Source: Hwanghaeella grinnelliae | Lineage (GTDB): Bacteria; Pseudomonadota; Alphaproteobacteria; UBA8366; Aestuariispiraceae | Assembly: GCF_004005845.1 (NCBI RefSeq) | Contig: NZ_SADE01000001.1 | Location: 744,001-808,000, forward strand | Length of the DNA: 64,000 nt | Direction: 5' to 3' | In this document: positions 8,787-17,676 of the stretch, in pieces | Numbering within the stretch: the stretch's first letter is position 1 | How the letters are laid out: each line of letters begins with the position of its first letter | Translations under genes and position numbers: made by a program | The notes under the pieces: model-generated | Seen by the model: the letters and a program-made list of their open reading frames with translations, nothing else | What the model was told of the DNA's origin: nothing | Database searches by the model: none

Positions 8787-9395
8787 TTAACCCTTGAAAC
8801 TGATCATAGCCGCAGCGACCCGCGTCACCGTGGTGATCCAGCACAAGCCGCCGAAGACCCAGGCGAGCAAAGGGAAGTGCTGTGGCAGCAGGCAGCAGGC
8901 GATGAAGAAGACGATGGTCTCCGTCCCCTCGGTCAGGCCGCCCAAATAATAGAAGCTTTTTCGACCCCTGATATCGGTGGTGATTTTGCGTTTTTCCGCC
9001 ACGACCGCATAGGCCAGGAAACTCGACCCCGTGCCGATAAAGCTTAACAGCAAAAACGCGGCGGGTAGGGCATTCACCTGCGGTGCGGCGACGGCAAATC
9101 CAAAGGGGACCGCGCCGTAGAAAATGAAATCGCCGACGATATCCAGGTAGCCGCCAAGATCGGTCGTCGTCGTTTGCCGCGCGACCGCGCCGTCCAGCCC
9201 GTCCATGATCCGGTTCACGACAATCAGCGTCAGGGCGAGTGCGAATTGACCGTATCCCAGTGCAATCGCGGCCCCGATACCCGGCAGGAAGCCGGAAACG
9301 GTGATGGCATTCGCGCTGACGCCCAGCTTCTTCAGGACGGTCGCCGCCGACCCCAGGGGCGGGTCGATCAGTTTGCGCATGGCGGCGTCCAGCAT
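8787..9395 (-). CDS. CDP-alcohol phosphatidyltransferase family membrane protein
   Basis: A 202-residue protein with about six membrane helices and the family signature at residues ~63-88: DGLDGAVAR followed by GGYLDIVGD. These aspartates bind the metal ions used to move a phosphatidyl group from CDP-diacylglycerol (or a related donor) to an alcohol. By my count seven residues lie between the AR and the next conserved G, one fewer than in E. coli PgsA. The acceptor alcohol cannot be told. It starts 6 bases after the upstream DoxX-like gene, so the two are probably co-transcribed. Confidence 0.82.
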   Translation of the reverse strand: MLDAAMRKLIDPPLGSAATVLKKLGVSANAITVSGFLPGIGAAIALGYGQFALALTLIVVNRIMDGLDGAVARQTTTTDLGGYLDIVGDFIFYGAVPFGFAVAAPQVNALPAAFLLLSFIGTGSSFLAYAVVAEKRKITTDIRGRKSFYYLGGLTEGTETIVFFIACCLLPQHFPLLAWVFGGLCWITTVTRVAAAMISFKG

Positions 9396-9401
9396 GGCGG
9401 A

Positions 9402-9851
9402 TTACCGGCTCTTGCCCCGGAGTTTGGCATCGACCGACCAATGGTCCCGATGGCGCAGCAGCCATAGAGCGATCATCGCCAGCAAAGCGCAGAGCGAGAT
9501 GCTGACATTCCTGTTGATCGGGAAGCCCCGGTCGTTGATTTCAAACGGGTCGAGATATTTCGGCCATTGGCGATAAACCGTGTAGCCGTGAATCATCGCC
9601 AGAAGTGCATAGGTATATAGCCGCGCCCATCCGAGAAACACGCAGACGCATATCACCACCTGCACACCGGCGATGATCAGGACCGTCGATTCATCCAGGC
9701 TGATCTGGTCGAAATGCTTGGCCAGTTGCTGGTACTGGGCCGGCGCCAGAAATTTGTTCACCGCCCAAACGAAGATGAACCAGGCGCAACCCACCCTTAA
9801 GATCAGCAGGGCCAAAGCATCCTGCGCGCTGTTTTCCAACGGTGATTTCAT
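9402..9851 (-). CDS. DoxX-like four-helix membrane protein
   Basis: A 149-residue protein with four predicted membrane helices (LALLILRVGCAWFIFVWAVNK, STVLIIAGVQVVICVCVFLG, LYTYALLAMIHGYTV, ISLCALLAMIALWLL), the size and helix pattern of DoxX/DoxD-like proteins. An AAGG ribosome site precedes ATG 9851. It forms a two-gene unit with the CDP-alcohol transferase downstream. The family has no secure general function; assignment rests on topology and is moderate. Confidence 0.6.
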   Translation of the reverse strand: MKSPLENSAQDALALLILRVGCAWFIFVWAVNKFLAPAQYQQLAKHFDQISLDESTVLIIAGVQVVICVCVFLGWARLYTYALLAMIHGYTVYRQWPKYLDPFEINDRGFPINRNVSISLCALLAMIALWLLRHRDHWSVDAKLRGKSR

Positions 9852-9902
9852 AGGCTTCGCCTTATCGTCTTTACACTCCGAGACCCATGGTCGGGTTTAG
9901 GG

Positions 9903-10601
9903 TTATTTGCGCCCTCTGGCCAGGGGGCGGCGGGTGCTCGCGGGATCACTTTGCAGCGAGAAACTTTCGAAGAAAGTGTCGAACAGCAGCCGCGCATCCG
10001 CCTGCGCCACGAAAAAGCTGATCTCCGTATAGGTGGAACTGATTTCGATCAGGTTGATGTTCTGCAAGGTCACCCTCTGCATTAGGGCATAGAGGATGCC
10101 GGGGGCGTTGATATGCCGTTCGGGAAAGCGCGCGGTGACGGCCGCGACCTCGTCGTTACGATAAACCGGCCTTTGCGGCACCGCTTCGTCCAACCAGTCG
10201 CGCAGTCTGGCGTCCAGGATGATCGTGACCTCCCGCATGCCGAGCGATAGATCGCAGAAGCCGTTCTTCTCATGGACCTCGCCATAGATTTTGGCTAAAC
10301 GCGCCTGCAAGGCGGGGCTACGGGAAAAGGTGCGCAGCGCCAGGCCCGAATGCACCGTCACGCTCTCCAGGGTCAGGTCGTGGCCTTCGGCGCTGGACGG
10401 CGCGGCGGGTGCCGCGCGGCGTAGCCTGGAGAGCGCCATGGTCAGGGCGGTTTCTTGCGTTTCCTTGGCTGTGCGCGCCTCGACCTGCGGGCGCAGGAAC
10501 CGCGCCAGCTTGGTCAGATTGAACAGGTCGTGACGGAAGCCGAACTCCAGGAAGGCGTTGCCGCGCAGGATCTGGCCCAAAGCTTCGGTGATCGTAATCA
10601 T
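9903..10601 (-). CDS. ACT-domain protein, possible regulator
   Basis: A 232-residue soluble protein. Residues ~150-210 (NAPGILYALMQRVTLQNINL, then EISFFV) match the ACT fold as found in aspartate kinases, a small-ligand sensor. Residues 1-65 are helical and basic (LTKLARFLRP, MALSRLRR) and could be a winged-helix DNA-binding part, but I do not recognise a standard family. ATG 10601 is preferred over the upstream in-frame start at 10628. A perfect palindrome covers the start codon, so the gene may repress itself. It is divergent from a dapA-type gene, suggesting a link with an amino-acid or keto-acid signal. Confidence 0.65.
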   Translation of the reverse strand: MITITEALGQILRGNAFLEFGFRHDLFNLTKLARFLRPQVEARTAKETQETALTMALSRLRRAAPAAPSSAEGHDLTLESVTVHSGLALRTFSRSPALQARLAKIYGEVHEKNGFCDLSLGMREVTIILDARLRDWLDEAVPQRPVYRNDEVAAVTARFPERHINAPGILYALMQRVTLQNINLIEISSTYTEISFFVAQADARLLFDTFFESFSLQSDPASTRRPLARGRK

Positions 10602-10617
10602 GTTATATTTATAACAT
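10600..10617. promoter_or_regulatory. Palindromic operator candidate between ACT gene and dapA-type gene
   Basis: ATGTTATATTTATAACAT has perfect 7-base arms with a 4-base centre. It overlaps the ATG of the leftward ACT gene and lies 98 bases before the rightward start at 10715. Binding there would block translation-start-proximal transcription of the ACT gene and might affect dapA. Confidence 0.55.
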
Positions 10618-10714
10618 AGTGTATCCATTTATGACAGATCATGCGCTTAATTTGCCGCGCGCCGGGCGGCGCGGTTTTCTTCGTGCAAAGACACAAATCG
10701 CGTGGAGAAATCTC

Positions 10715-11620
10715 ATGCCGGGCCCCTTCAACGGAATGATTACCGCCTGTATCACCCCTTTCGCCAAGGATGGCACCATCGATTTCGGCACGTGGCGCCG
10801 TTTGATCGACCGGCAGATCCAGGCTGGCGCGGATGGGTTGGTGATTTTCGGCACCGCTGGGGAAGCGCCGACCATTACACCGTCGGAATATCTGGAAGCG
10901 TCGGAGCGGGTCGTCGATATGGTCGGCGGACGTGTTCCGGTTCTGGCGGGTGCGGGCGGGAACGACACACGCCGCGCGGTGACCCAGGCGAAGGCATTGG
11001 CGGAAACCGGGATCGACGGGTTGCTGGTTACCTGCCCCTATTACAGCAAGCCGCCGCAGCATGCGTTGGTCAATCACTACCGCGCCATTGCCGACGCGGT
11101 GGACCTGCCGCAGCTGGTGTACAACATCAAGGGACGGACCGGGGTGAATATCGAACCCGATACCCTGTTCCGCATGGCCGAGCATGAGAATATTGTCGGC
11201 GTGAAGGAAGCTAGCGACGACATGGACCAGTTCATGACGGTGGCGGGGACGGCGCCGGACGGGTTCTCGGTTCTGGCCGGCAGCGACCATGTGGCTTATC
11301 CGGTGATCGCCTTCGGGGGGCATGGGGTGATTTGCACCGTGTCCAACATCATCCCGGCGGACTTCAAGGCATTGGTGACCGCCGCGCTGGAAGGCAACCG
11401 GGTGCTGGCGGCCCGTAAGCACGCGCTTCTTTTGCCGATGATGAAGGCCTGCTTTATTGAGAACAATCCGATGGCGATCAAGACGATGATGGCCCTGACC
11501 GGGGAGATCGAAGAAGTTTTCCGCCCGCCGTTGTGTTCCATGATGCCGGAAAACAGGGACGTGCTGCGCTCAATCCTGCAGCGCTTCGCTCTTCTGCCGG
11601 GCGCGGTCGCGGCGGCTTAG
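10715..11620 (+). CDS. dapA: 4-hydroxy-tetrahydrodipicolinate synthase family protein
   Basis: A 301-residue class I aldolase of the DapA/NAL superfamily. Lys164 (GVKEAS) is the Schiff-base lysine, Tyr136 (YNIKGRTG) the catalytic tyrosine, and GTAGE near residues 46-50 the pyruvate-binding turn. In true DapA that turn is usually GTTGE, and YNVPGRT replaces YNIKGRT; the second threonine is alanine here, so a catabolic relative (for example a sugar-acid aldolase) is possible. ATG 10715 has GGAG eight bases before it; the GTG at 10619 gives a non-homologous extension. Its 3' end overlaps the convergent MFS gene by 51 bases. Confidence 0.8.
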   Translation: MPGPFNGMITACITPFAKDGTIDFGTWRRLIDRQIQAGADGLVIFGTAGEAPTITPSEYLEASERVVDMVGGRVPVLAGAGGNDTRRAVTQAKALAETGIDGLLVTCPYYSKPPQHALVNHYRAIADAVDLPQLVYNIKGRTGVNIEPDTLFRMAEHENIVGVKEASDDMDQFMTVAGTAPDGFSVLAGSDHVAYPVIAFGGHGVICTVSNIIPADFKALVTAALEGNRVLAARKHALLLPMMKACFIENNPMAIKTMMALTGEIEEVFRPPLCSMMPENRDVLRSILQRFALLPGAVAAA

Positions 11621-12808
11621 CGAAACGGAGGTCCGAAAGCCGATCAGCCCGACCAGACCGCAGCTCAGCACGGTCAACAGGGCCAGGTCGTATCCGCCGA
11701 TCTGCCATAGGACCGATCCCAGGAAGGGCGCCAGCGCGGCGGTGATCTGAACCGGCAGGGCGAGCGCCCCGCTGATCGCGCCGAAATTCCGGCTGCCCAG
11801 GATGTCCCGCGTCGAAACCGGGCGCATGATGCTCATGATGCCATAGCAACTGCCGTGCAGGATCACGAAGGGAACCAGCAAGGTCGGCGAATGGTCCGAG
11901 AAATAGAGGCAGGTCGACGCCCCGACCACGCCGGCAAAACCGGCGCTGGTGATGGTGAAGGCCGATACGTGCTTTTCCACCGCCATCATCGCCAAGCGGC
12001 CGGCGACCTGCATCGGGCCGATCATGCTGGCCGCGAAGACGGCGACATCCTTGTGAATTTCCCTGTCTTCCAGGATCGGCAGAAGATGGTTCAGCACCAT
12101 GCTGTGGTTCAGCCACAGCAGCGAGAAGGCGACCGCAAGCGCCAGGAAGACCGGCTGTCGCACGACCTGGCCCAGGGTTCGGAACTTATCGGCCGCGGCA
12201 TGCCCGGCATGGGTCGCTTCCGCGTCACCCACATGTCGACGGTATTCCTGTTCCATGAAATGGGCGCCCAGCCATAGCAGCGGCGCGCCGACAAAGGCGA
12301 CCAGACCGGCGAATGTCAGGACGGCGGCCTGCCAGCCGAAGGCCTCGGCCACCGCATGGTTGATGGGAAAGGACACGGTGCCCGCGAAGCCCGCCACCAG
12401 GGTCACCAATGTGATGTCACGCCGGGCGCTGACGCCGCGCGTGCGGGTGATGATGGCGAAACAGGGTTCGTACAGCGTGCAGGCCAGGACGATGCCGATC
12501 ACCAGCCACAGGCCGGCGAAGACCCAAAGTGAGTTCGCCATCGGCAGCAGGCTTAGCATCACCGCGCCCAGCAAGGTCGTTCCCGCCATCAATTCCGCGC
12601 CGCGGCCCTTGTCGATGATCCGCCCCGCCATCGGCGCGAACAGGCCGGACATCACCAGCGCGCCAGCAAAGGCCGCGGTCAAGGTGGTCTTGGACCAGCC
12701 TTCCGCTTCCTCCCAACGCAACAGCAGGGCGGGGAACAGATAATACATGCCGGCCCAGACGATGGTCTGGCCGAAGGCAAGGCAGGTGACGGCAAGGCGA
12801 TTGTTCAC
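11570..12808 (-). CDS. MFS transporter
   Basis: A 412-residue, twelve-helix major-facilitator protein. The loop after helix 2 carries APMAGRIIDKGRG, the MFS motif A region (G-x-x-x-D-K/R-G-R). The family moves small organic solutes with proton symport or antiport; the substrate is unknown. Start codon is GTG 12808 without a strong ribosome site. It converges with the dapA-type gene, their coding ends overlapping by 51 bases, which means the C-terminal tail was fitted into the neighbour's reverse strand. Confidence 0.85.
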   Translation of the reverse strand: MNNRLAVTCLAFGQTIVWAGMYYLFPALLLRWEEAEGWSKTTLTAAFAGALVMSGLFAPMAGRIIDKGRGAELMAGTTLLGAVMLSLLPMANSLWVFAGLWLVIGIVLACTLYEPCFAIITRTRGVSARRDITLVTLVAGFAGTVSFPINHAVAEAFGWQAAVLTFAGLVAFVGAPLLWLGAHFMEQEYRRHVGDAEATHAGHAAADKFRTLGQVVRQPVFLALAVAFSLLWLNHSMVLNHLLPILEDREIHKDVAVFAASMIGPMQVAGRLAMMAVEKHVSAFTITSAGFAGVVGASTCLYFSDHSPTLLVPFVILHGSCYGIMSIMRPVSTRDILGSRNFGAISGALALPVQITAALAPFLGSVLWQIGGYDLALLTVLSCGLVGLIGFRTSVSLSRRDRARQKSEALQD

Positions 12809-12904
12809 TGAATAGGACCCGGAAGATGGTCAGAAGGTGGTATTTGGCGCGGGACGGACTTGGGATGCAAGGGGCCGTGTTGCCAATGGTGTATTCGCCG
12901 GCGC

Positions 12905-14740
12905 TCAGGTTCTGACAGAGGGTTCTTCGGACTTTGTGTTGAAGGGGTTGAGATACAGAGCCAATTGCTTGAGCGCACCAAGGAAATCGCGCCAGTTGGA
13001 GTATCTGAGGGTCACAGCGGCAACTAGAGGTGTGAACATCGACCCGACGAGAAAGCTCTGCGCTTTTTTCTCTGCACCGAACCCCTCACCGAAATGCAGC
13101 CAAACGGAAACGAACATGAATAGAAAAGAGATAAAGGGTAGGAGGAGAATGTAATAGGAAGGAAGGGGCGTATCACCCCTAGACACCCGAAAGCAGGAAT
13201 AGGCGATTGCCGGACCGAGGATGGCGGAGACATGCGCGTATTTGACACTGTTTTGAAAAAGCGCCGACCCGGGAGCATATCCCGTCCCGAGGACGACAGA
13301 ACAGGCGAATATGGCGAGTATGACGCTGGCCCAAGATCCGCAGAAAATCATGAGTAAGTACCAGGTGCCAAACCTGACATCCTCCTTTTCCAAGGCGGAG
13401 CGGTTGCGTTCGTTCAGAGCGAGGGAGCCGATGAAATAGCCACCTACCAGGGACGCGGCTGTCATTGACACGCCGAGAATTGCCGGAACCACGACACCTG
13501 ATACCTGTTCCACGTAGGCGAGACCGGTTACAACGGCGATCACGGTTAAGATTGCGGTCAACATACTTCTAACCAATGTGTCGCCGTCAGGACCGTCCGC
13601 GACACCGCCGCTATAGTCGAAGCCGACCCTTTTCAACCAGGATTCGGGCGATTGCGCGTTTGCTGTAAAAGCTGCAAGAACACATGCCTTGATAATGTTG
13701 TTCAACATTTCATCGCATGACGCCCGGAGAATGCGCAGTTTCGTATCGGTTGTGCTGACCAAGGCCCTCACGACTTGGTCTGTGGACGACTTTTCCTTGG
13801 CGCTTCGCAGAAGATTGTCCAGAACAGTGATCGCCAGGGGGCGCTTCCCCTCCCTGTCGACACATGCGGCCTTGTGCACGGAATCGATGTCGAGTTCCAA
13901 TCGCTCGGCGATCAGCGCGGTGGTTCGTGCGGCACTCACAACTTCACGGCGGACCCGCTCCAGTTCAGGCTCCAGTTTATCCAGATCGGCGTTGTGGGGT
14001 GAAATGGCTAACTCGAAACCCGGCCGCATCTTCAACTCGTTGATGCGCCAGACGAGATACTCAAGCCTTGGATACACCTCGAGATAGTGATCGTCGACCT
14101 TGATCGACAGTTCGTCTTTGAAGATCTTGGGGATGTTCGGATCGGTATCAGTGTCCTTCGCGAACTTCTTCAGGTTTTCCGCGTCAGGGCTAAAGCTGTT
14201 GAAGTCCCGGATCAGCGAGTTGACGATATGTGTCGCTCTGGAGGGGATCAGAGCGGCCTGCTGCAGGCGGCGCCGGAATGCCGGCTCCAACTTCGGTATG
14301 GTCAGGAAGCCAAGGGCGACCGCCACGCCGAGAGCAAGCGGGTTGAGATTTTCGCTGCCCTCGGGAATGAGCAGCTCCACGAACGAGCCTACAAATGCCT
14401 GCCCCCTCAGCGGGTCGAGCAGGGCCGGATACTTGTAGATGACGAGCATGATCGAACATCCGATCAGACCGTACACCGACCCCCAGAAAAGAAACTGCAG
14501 CCATGTCGTGAAATTCTGAACGGGACGTGGCGGATAGCCTGTGGGTTTCAGTGTATCGTCGGCCCACTGAGAGAACCGGTGCATGTAAACACCGAATACC
14601 ACAAGCGACATGAAGGAAAGGGAGACGCTGTCCGACCCGGATCGCAAGTTGAGGACGTTCCAGCGGTTCGCTTGCAGACCATCGGTCGATACGAGAACCA
14701 ATGCGACGGCTAAAAGGAATATCGTGACCAGGAACGACAT
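12905..14740 (-). CDS. Large multi-pass membrane protein, unrecognised family
   Basis: A 611-residue protein that I cannot assign. Four helices lie in residues 1-150, then a soluble, largely helical region of about 230 residues (170-390) with charged heptad-like stretches (ELERVRREVVSAARTT), then five or six more helices in the last 220 residues. The ATG at 14740 follows a clear GGGGAGAGG ribosome site. It is transcribed divergently, 123 bases apart, from a solute-binding-fold protein, so the pair may act together in sensing or uptake. No transporter signature or nucleotide-binding motif is visible. Confidence 0.75.
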   Translation of the reverse strand: MSFLVTIFLLAVALVLVSTDGLQANRWNVLNLRSGSDSVSLSFMSLVVFGVYMHRFSQWADDTLKPTGYPPRPVQNFTTWLQFLFWGSVYGLIGCSIMLVIYKYPALLDPLRGQAFVGSFVELLIPEGSENLNPLALGVAVALGFLTIPKLEPAFRRRLQQAALIPSRATHIVNSLIRDFNSFSPDAENLKKFAKDTDTDPNIPKIFKDELSIKVDDHYLEVYPRLEYLVWRINELKMRPGFELAISPHNADLDKLEPELERVRREVVSAARTTALIAERLELDIDSVHKAACVDREGKRPLAITVLDNLLRSAKEKSSTDQVVRALVSTTDTKLRILRASCDEMLNNIIKACVLAAFTANAQSPESWLKRVGFDYSGGVADGPDGDTLVRSMLTAILTVIAVVTGLAYVEQVSGVVVPAILGVSMTAASLVGGYFIGSLALNERNRSALEKEDVRFGTWYLLMIFCGSWASVILAIFACSVVLGTGYAPGSALFQNSVKYAHVSAILGPAIAYSCFRVSRGDTPLPSYYILLLPFISFLFMFVSVWLHFGEGFGAEKKAQSFLVGSMFTPLVAAVTLRYSNWRDFLGALKQLALYLNPFNTKSEEPSVRT

Positions 14741-14863
14741 ATCGCCTCTCCCCCGAAGGACTTCACTGTCAAAAAGTTGTATTTGTTTTTGTCAGTTTGA
14801 CCGAACGTAGATTGAAATATGTATTATAGTACCGCGATATGCAAGTCATGCAGGGGAAGTGTG

Positions 14864-16198
14864 ATGAATTGTTACTCTCTCAATGTGCGTAGTTTTACAC
14901 TTGTGGCCGTAGTTCTCAGTGTCATCATAATCGTGCAGACTTTGGGGCCGCCGGCGTTTGCTCAGAACAAGACGCTTCGCATCGGGGTCCGCGCTGATGC
15001 TGCGCCTTTTTCGGCCAGATGGGAGCGGGACGAAGATATCGAGAGTGACAGGAAAAGGTCCGCTGCGGGGATTGATCCGGCAGATCCGAATGCCGCAAAT
15101 CCTACAGAGGGCGAGCGCGACGGAATAGGAGAGAACGGTTCGCAATACTATGGTTATTCCGTCGAACTTTGCCTCGATTTCGCGCGGACCGAAGGCTATG
15201 ACGTCGAGTTCGAACCGGTCGACCCGTCGAACAGGTTCGATAAGTTGGCGGGAACTTCGGAAAACAGGATAGATATCTTGTGCGGCGCCACGACCGCGAC
15301 GTTGAACGTAATGAAGTATTTCGACGTTTCATTATATACGTTCCTGACGGCGACATCCTATCTTGTCGCCCCCGGCATCGAGAAGAAGATTGGGAGCGGA
15401 CCGGGTTCGATCACGATCGGTTTTCGTGAGAAGACGACGGCCGATCCAACGGACAAGGTTGGTCGGGACGATCTTCGTCAACGGTTTGCCACGTTGTTGA
15501 AGACGCCTACAGGTAAATTCCGTTTCAAGAAGAAGGCGTCTCATGACGACGCCGTGTCCGCCCTGATCAGCGGCGATCCAAACAAACATATCGATTTGTA
15601 TGTCGCCGACAGGCCTATCCTCGTTAGCGCGCTCAACAGAGAAATAGCCCGGACGTTGAGGGCCCTTGAGAACTTGGAAAACAAGCTGGCGAAGCAGGAA
15701 AAGGCGGATGAAGGGGCAAAAAACCAACCGTCCACCGACCCGCAAACCGCAGGTGTCGACGCGAAATCCGGGTCGGACATTCGGGACGACGCCGAGCGCG
15801 AGGGTCAAAAACAGCCAATGTCGAAGGAGGAGGTCGAGAAGGCGATAGCGGAAAAGGAACAGAGATTGAGGCTGTTGAAGGAAGGAGTCGTCGTCAGCAC
15901 GGATGTCCTCCACATCCAACCGTATGCCCTCGTTTTGCCGAAATGCAGCGAACACCTTTTCCGCCTCAATCATTTTCTCGCTGAGCGTTTCAGGAGCGCC
16001 GAGTTCGTAGAAAAATGGAAAGCCCGGTTTGGCTACGACTTCGACGTCGCGATGGAGAAAATCATCGAATTTCAAACCTCGATACCCGTCGGCGCTTCGA
16101 TTGATGTTGAGAGGTGCACGTGGCCCGCGTCCCAAGCGGCGTCCAAGGCGCAGCCGAAATCTGTAGCTACGTCGCCCGCGGACACGGCAAGCCAGTGA
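14864..16198 (+). CDS. Periplasmic solute-binding (SBP family 3 type) protein with coiled-coil insert
   Basis: A 444-residue exported protein: signal peptide ending near PPAFAQ, then SBP_bac_3-like blocks (TLRIGVRADAAPFS, YYGYSVELCLDFAR, DILCGATTATL, FDVSLY). After IDLYVADRPIL an insert of roughly 110-120 residues rich in Glu, Lys and Ala, with coiled-coil stretches (ALENLENKLAKQEKA and KAIAEKEQRLRLL), interrupts the fold, which resumes with HIQPYALVLPK and a C-terminal helix pair. The start at 14864 has GGGGAAG before it and begins directly at the signal peptide; the ATG at 14819 does not. No ABC permease is near, so a signalling role or a partner in the divergent membrane protein is more likely than standard uptake. 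Confidence 0.72.
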   Translation: MNCYSLNVRSFTLVAVVLSVIIIVQTLGPPAFAQNKTLRIGVRADAAPFSARWERDEDIESDRKRSAAGIDPADPNAANPTEGERDGIGENGSQYYGYSVELCLDFARTEGYDVEFEPVDPSNRFDKLAGTSENRIDILCGATTATLNVMKYFDVSLYTFLTATSYLVAPGIEKKIGSGPGSITIGFREKTTADPTDKVGRDDLRQRFATLLKTPTGKFRFKKKASHDDAVSALISGDPNKHIDLYVADRPILVSALNREIARTLRALENLENKLAKQEKADEGAKNQPSTDPQTAGVDAKSGSDIRDDAEREGQKQPMSKEEVEKAIAEKEQRLRLLKEGVVVSTDVLHIQPYALVLPKCSEHLFRLNHFLAERFRSAEFVEKWKARFGYDFDVAMEKIIEFQTSIPVGASIDVERCTWPASQAASKAQPKSVATSPADTASQ

Positions 16199-16380
16199 TC
16201 GCCCGTTCATACCAGGTCGAACGACTCGGCGAGTGGCTATTCCGTCTGTGGTGTCCTTGCTGTGTTGATTGTCGCATTGTCGCATAGCTGTAGATCGATG
16301 GAAGACGCAGCCGAATTGTCTGAGGCAAAGGCGCATGATACTCCCGCCGTTCAAATTATTTTTGTGTTACGGGGGCGCAA

Positions 16381-16782
16381 ATGGCGGAAACGATAGGGCT
16401 CAATCATCTGGGATTGGCGGTCGAGGACCTGGACCGGACGACCGCCTTCTTCGTCGAGGTTCTGGGCTGGACGGAACTGGCGCGCGACGAAAGCTATCCG
16501 CGCAATGCGGTGACCGACGGCGATCTGCGCCTGACCCTCTGGCAAGTCGATCATGCCGCGCCGGTCGCCGCGTTCGACCGCCGGGCCAATATCGGCCTGC
16601 ACCACCTGGCGCTCGGCGTGCCGACGGAAGCGGACCTGAATCGTTTGGCCGACCGTGTGAAAGACCATCCCGGCGTCACCGTCGAATTCATGCCCGAACC
16701 GGTGGGCGGCGGCCCGCGCAAGCACATGATGTTCGCCGAACCCGGCGGCATCCGTCTGGAATTGATCTGGCAGGGCGAATAG
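16381..16782 (+). CDS. VOC (glyoxalase/bleomycin-resistance) superfamily protein
   Basis: A 133-residue protein with the two beta-alpha-beta-beta-beta units of the VOC fold: LNHLGLAVEDLDRTTAFFVEVLG at the start, LHHLALGVP in the middle and a final MMFAEPGGIRLELI. His8, His72 region and the last Glu are in the usual metal-ligand places. The enzyme activity cannot be told from sequence. GGGGGCG precedes the ATG. It is followed 132 bases later by an aldolase and a 2-hydroxyacid dehydrogenase, so it may serve the same small catabolic route. The 182 bases before it hold nothing I recognise. Confidence 0.82.
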   Translation: MAETIGLNHLGLAVEDLDRTTAFFVEVLGWTELARDESYPRNAVTDGDLRLTLWQVDHAAPVAAFDRRANIGLHHLALGVPTEADLNRLADRVKDHPGVTVEFMPEPVGGGPRKHMMFAEPGGIRLELIWQGE

Positions 16783-16914
16783 ACAGCATCGCCAGCTTCC
16801 GGCCCGCCTTGTTCAGACCGCTTGGCTTCCGTGACCGGCTTGTGTCACCCTGTCCACAGAATGTGAAAACTGCCGGCAGAGCAGAGAAAAAGCAGCATCA
16901 GGGGGAGACGAGGC

Positions 16915-17676
16915 GTGTCTATCAGGAACCGCGCAATGGCCGGGGAACAAGTCCTCGGCGCGATGATCTTCGAGTTTTTCAGTCCGGGCATCCCGCAGCT
17001 ACTAAGCAATGCGGGCTGCGAATACGTGCTCTACGACATGGAACATACGGGCATCGGTCTCGAAACACTGAAGGAGCAGGTTTCGTATTGCCGGGGATTG
17101 CCGATCACCCCGATGGTGCGTGTGCCCAGGGGCGAATATCACTTTCTCGCCCGGGCGCTCGATATCGGCATGCAGGGCGTCATGATCCCCATGGTCGAGT
17201 CGGCGGAAGAAGCCGCGCGCATCGCCGACGCGACGCGCTACCCGCCCGTCGGCCGGCGCGGCGCGGCCTTCGGCTTCGCCCATGACGACTATTCAGGCGG
17301 CGACCCCAAGGACAAGATGGCGCGCGCGAATGACGAGGTGACGGTGATCGCCCAGATCGAGACCGAGCGCGGCTTGGCGAATGTGGATGAAATCGCGGCG
17401 GTCGTAGGGATCGACGTGCTTTGGGTCGGGCATTTCGACCTAGCGAACTTCCTCGGCATCCCGGCCGACTTCCAGAACCCCATCTTCCTGGATGCGGTTC
17501 AGGCGGTTGTCGCGGCGGCCCGTAAGGCCGGCAAGGGGCTCGGTTTCATGCCGGCCGATGCGGCCTGGGCGCGTGAATACAAGGGATATGGGTTCAACAT
17601 GCTGGCCGTCGGCACCGATCAGGGGCTTTTGGCCCAGGGCGTGCGGTCGGTCCTGCAAAGCGTGGAGGACGCGTGA
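16915..17676 (+). CDS. HpcH/HpaI family aldolase
   Basis: A 253-residue TIM-barrel class II aldolase. Conserved sites are visible: YDMEHTG (general acid/base region), VRVPRGEYHFLARALDIG with the pyruvate-binding Arg, QGVMIPMVES with metal-site neighbours, and IAQIETERGLANVDEI with the metal-binding Glu; the usual second Asp sits in WVGHFDLANFLG. Such enzymes cleave 2-keto-3-deoxy or 4-hydroxy-2-keto acids to pyruvate and an aldehyde. Start is GTG 16915 behind GGGGGAG. The following dehydrogenase overlaps it by one base, so the two are co-translated. Confidence 0.85.
   Translation: MSIRNRAMAGEQVLGAMIFEFFSPGIPQLLSNAGCEYVLYDMEHTGIGLETLKEQVSYCRGLPITPMVRVPRGEYHFLARALDIGMQGVMIPMVESAEEAARIADATRYPPVGRRGAAFGFAHDDYSGGDPKDKMARANDEVTVIAQIETERGLANVDEIAAVVGIDVLWVGHFDLANFLGIPADFQNPIFLDAVQAVVAAARKAGKGLGFMPADAAWAREYKGYGFNMLAVGTDQGLLAQGVRSVLQSVEDA

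Noticed and set aside
14797-14827. TTGACC/TATTAT promoter before the solute-binding gene
   Set aside because: The spacer is 19 bases, outside the usual range, so it is not listed as a feature.
16269-17285. Long open frame (338 codons) across the VOC and aldolase genes
   Set aside because: It is a shadow: Arg/Gly/Pro-rich composition, no ribosome site, and it crosses two well-supported genes in other frames.
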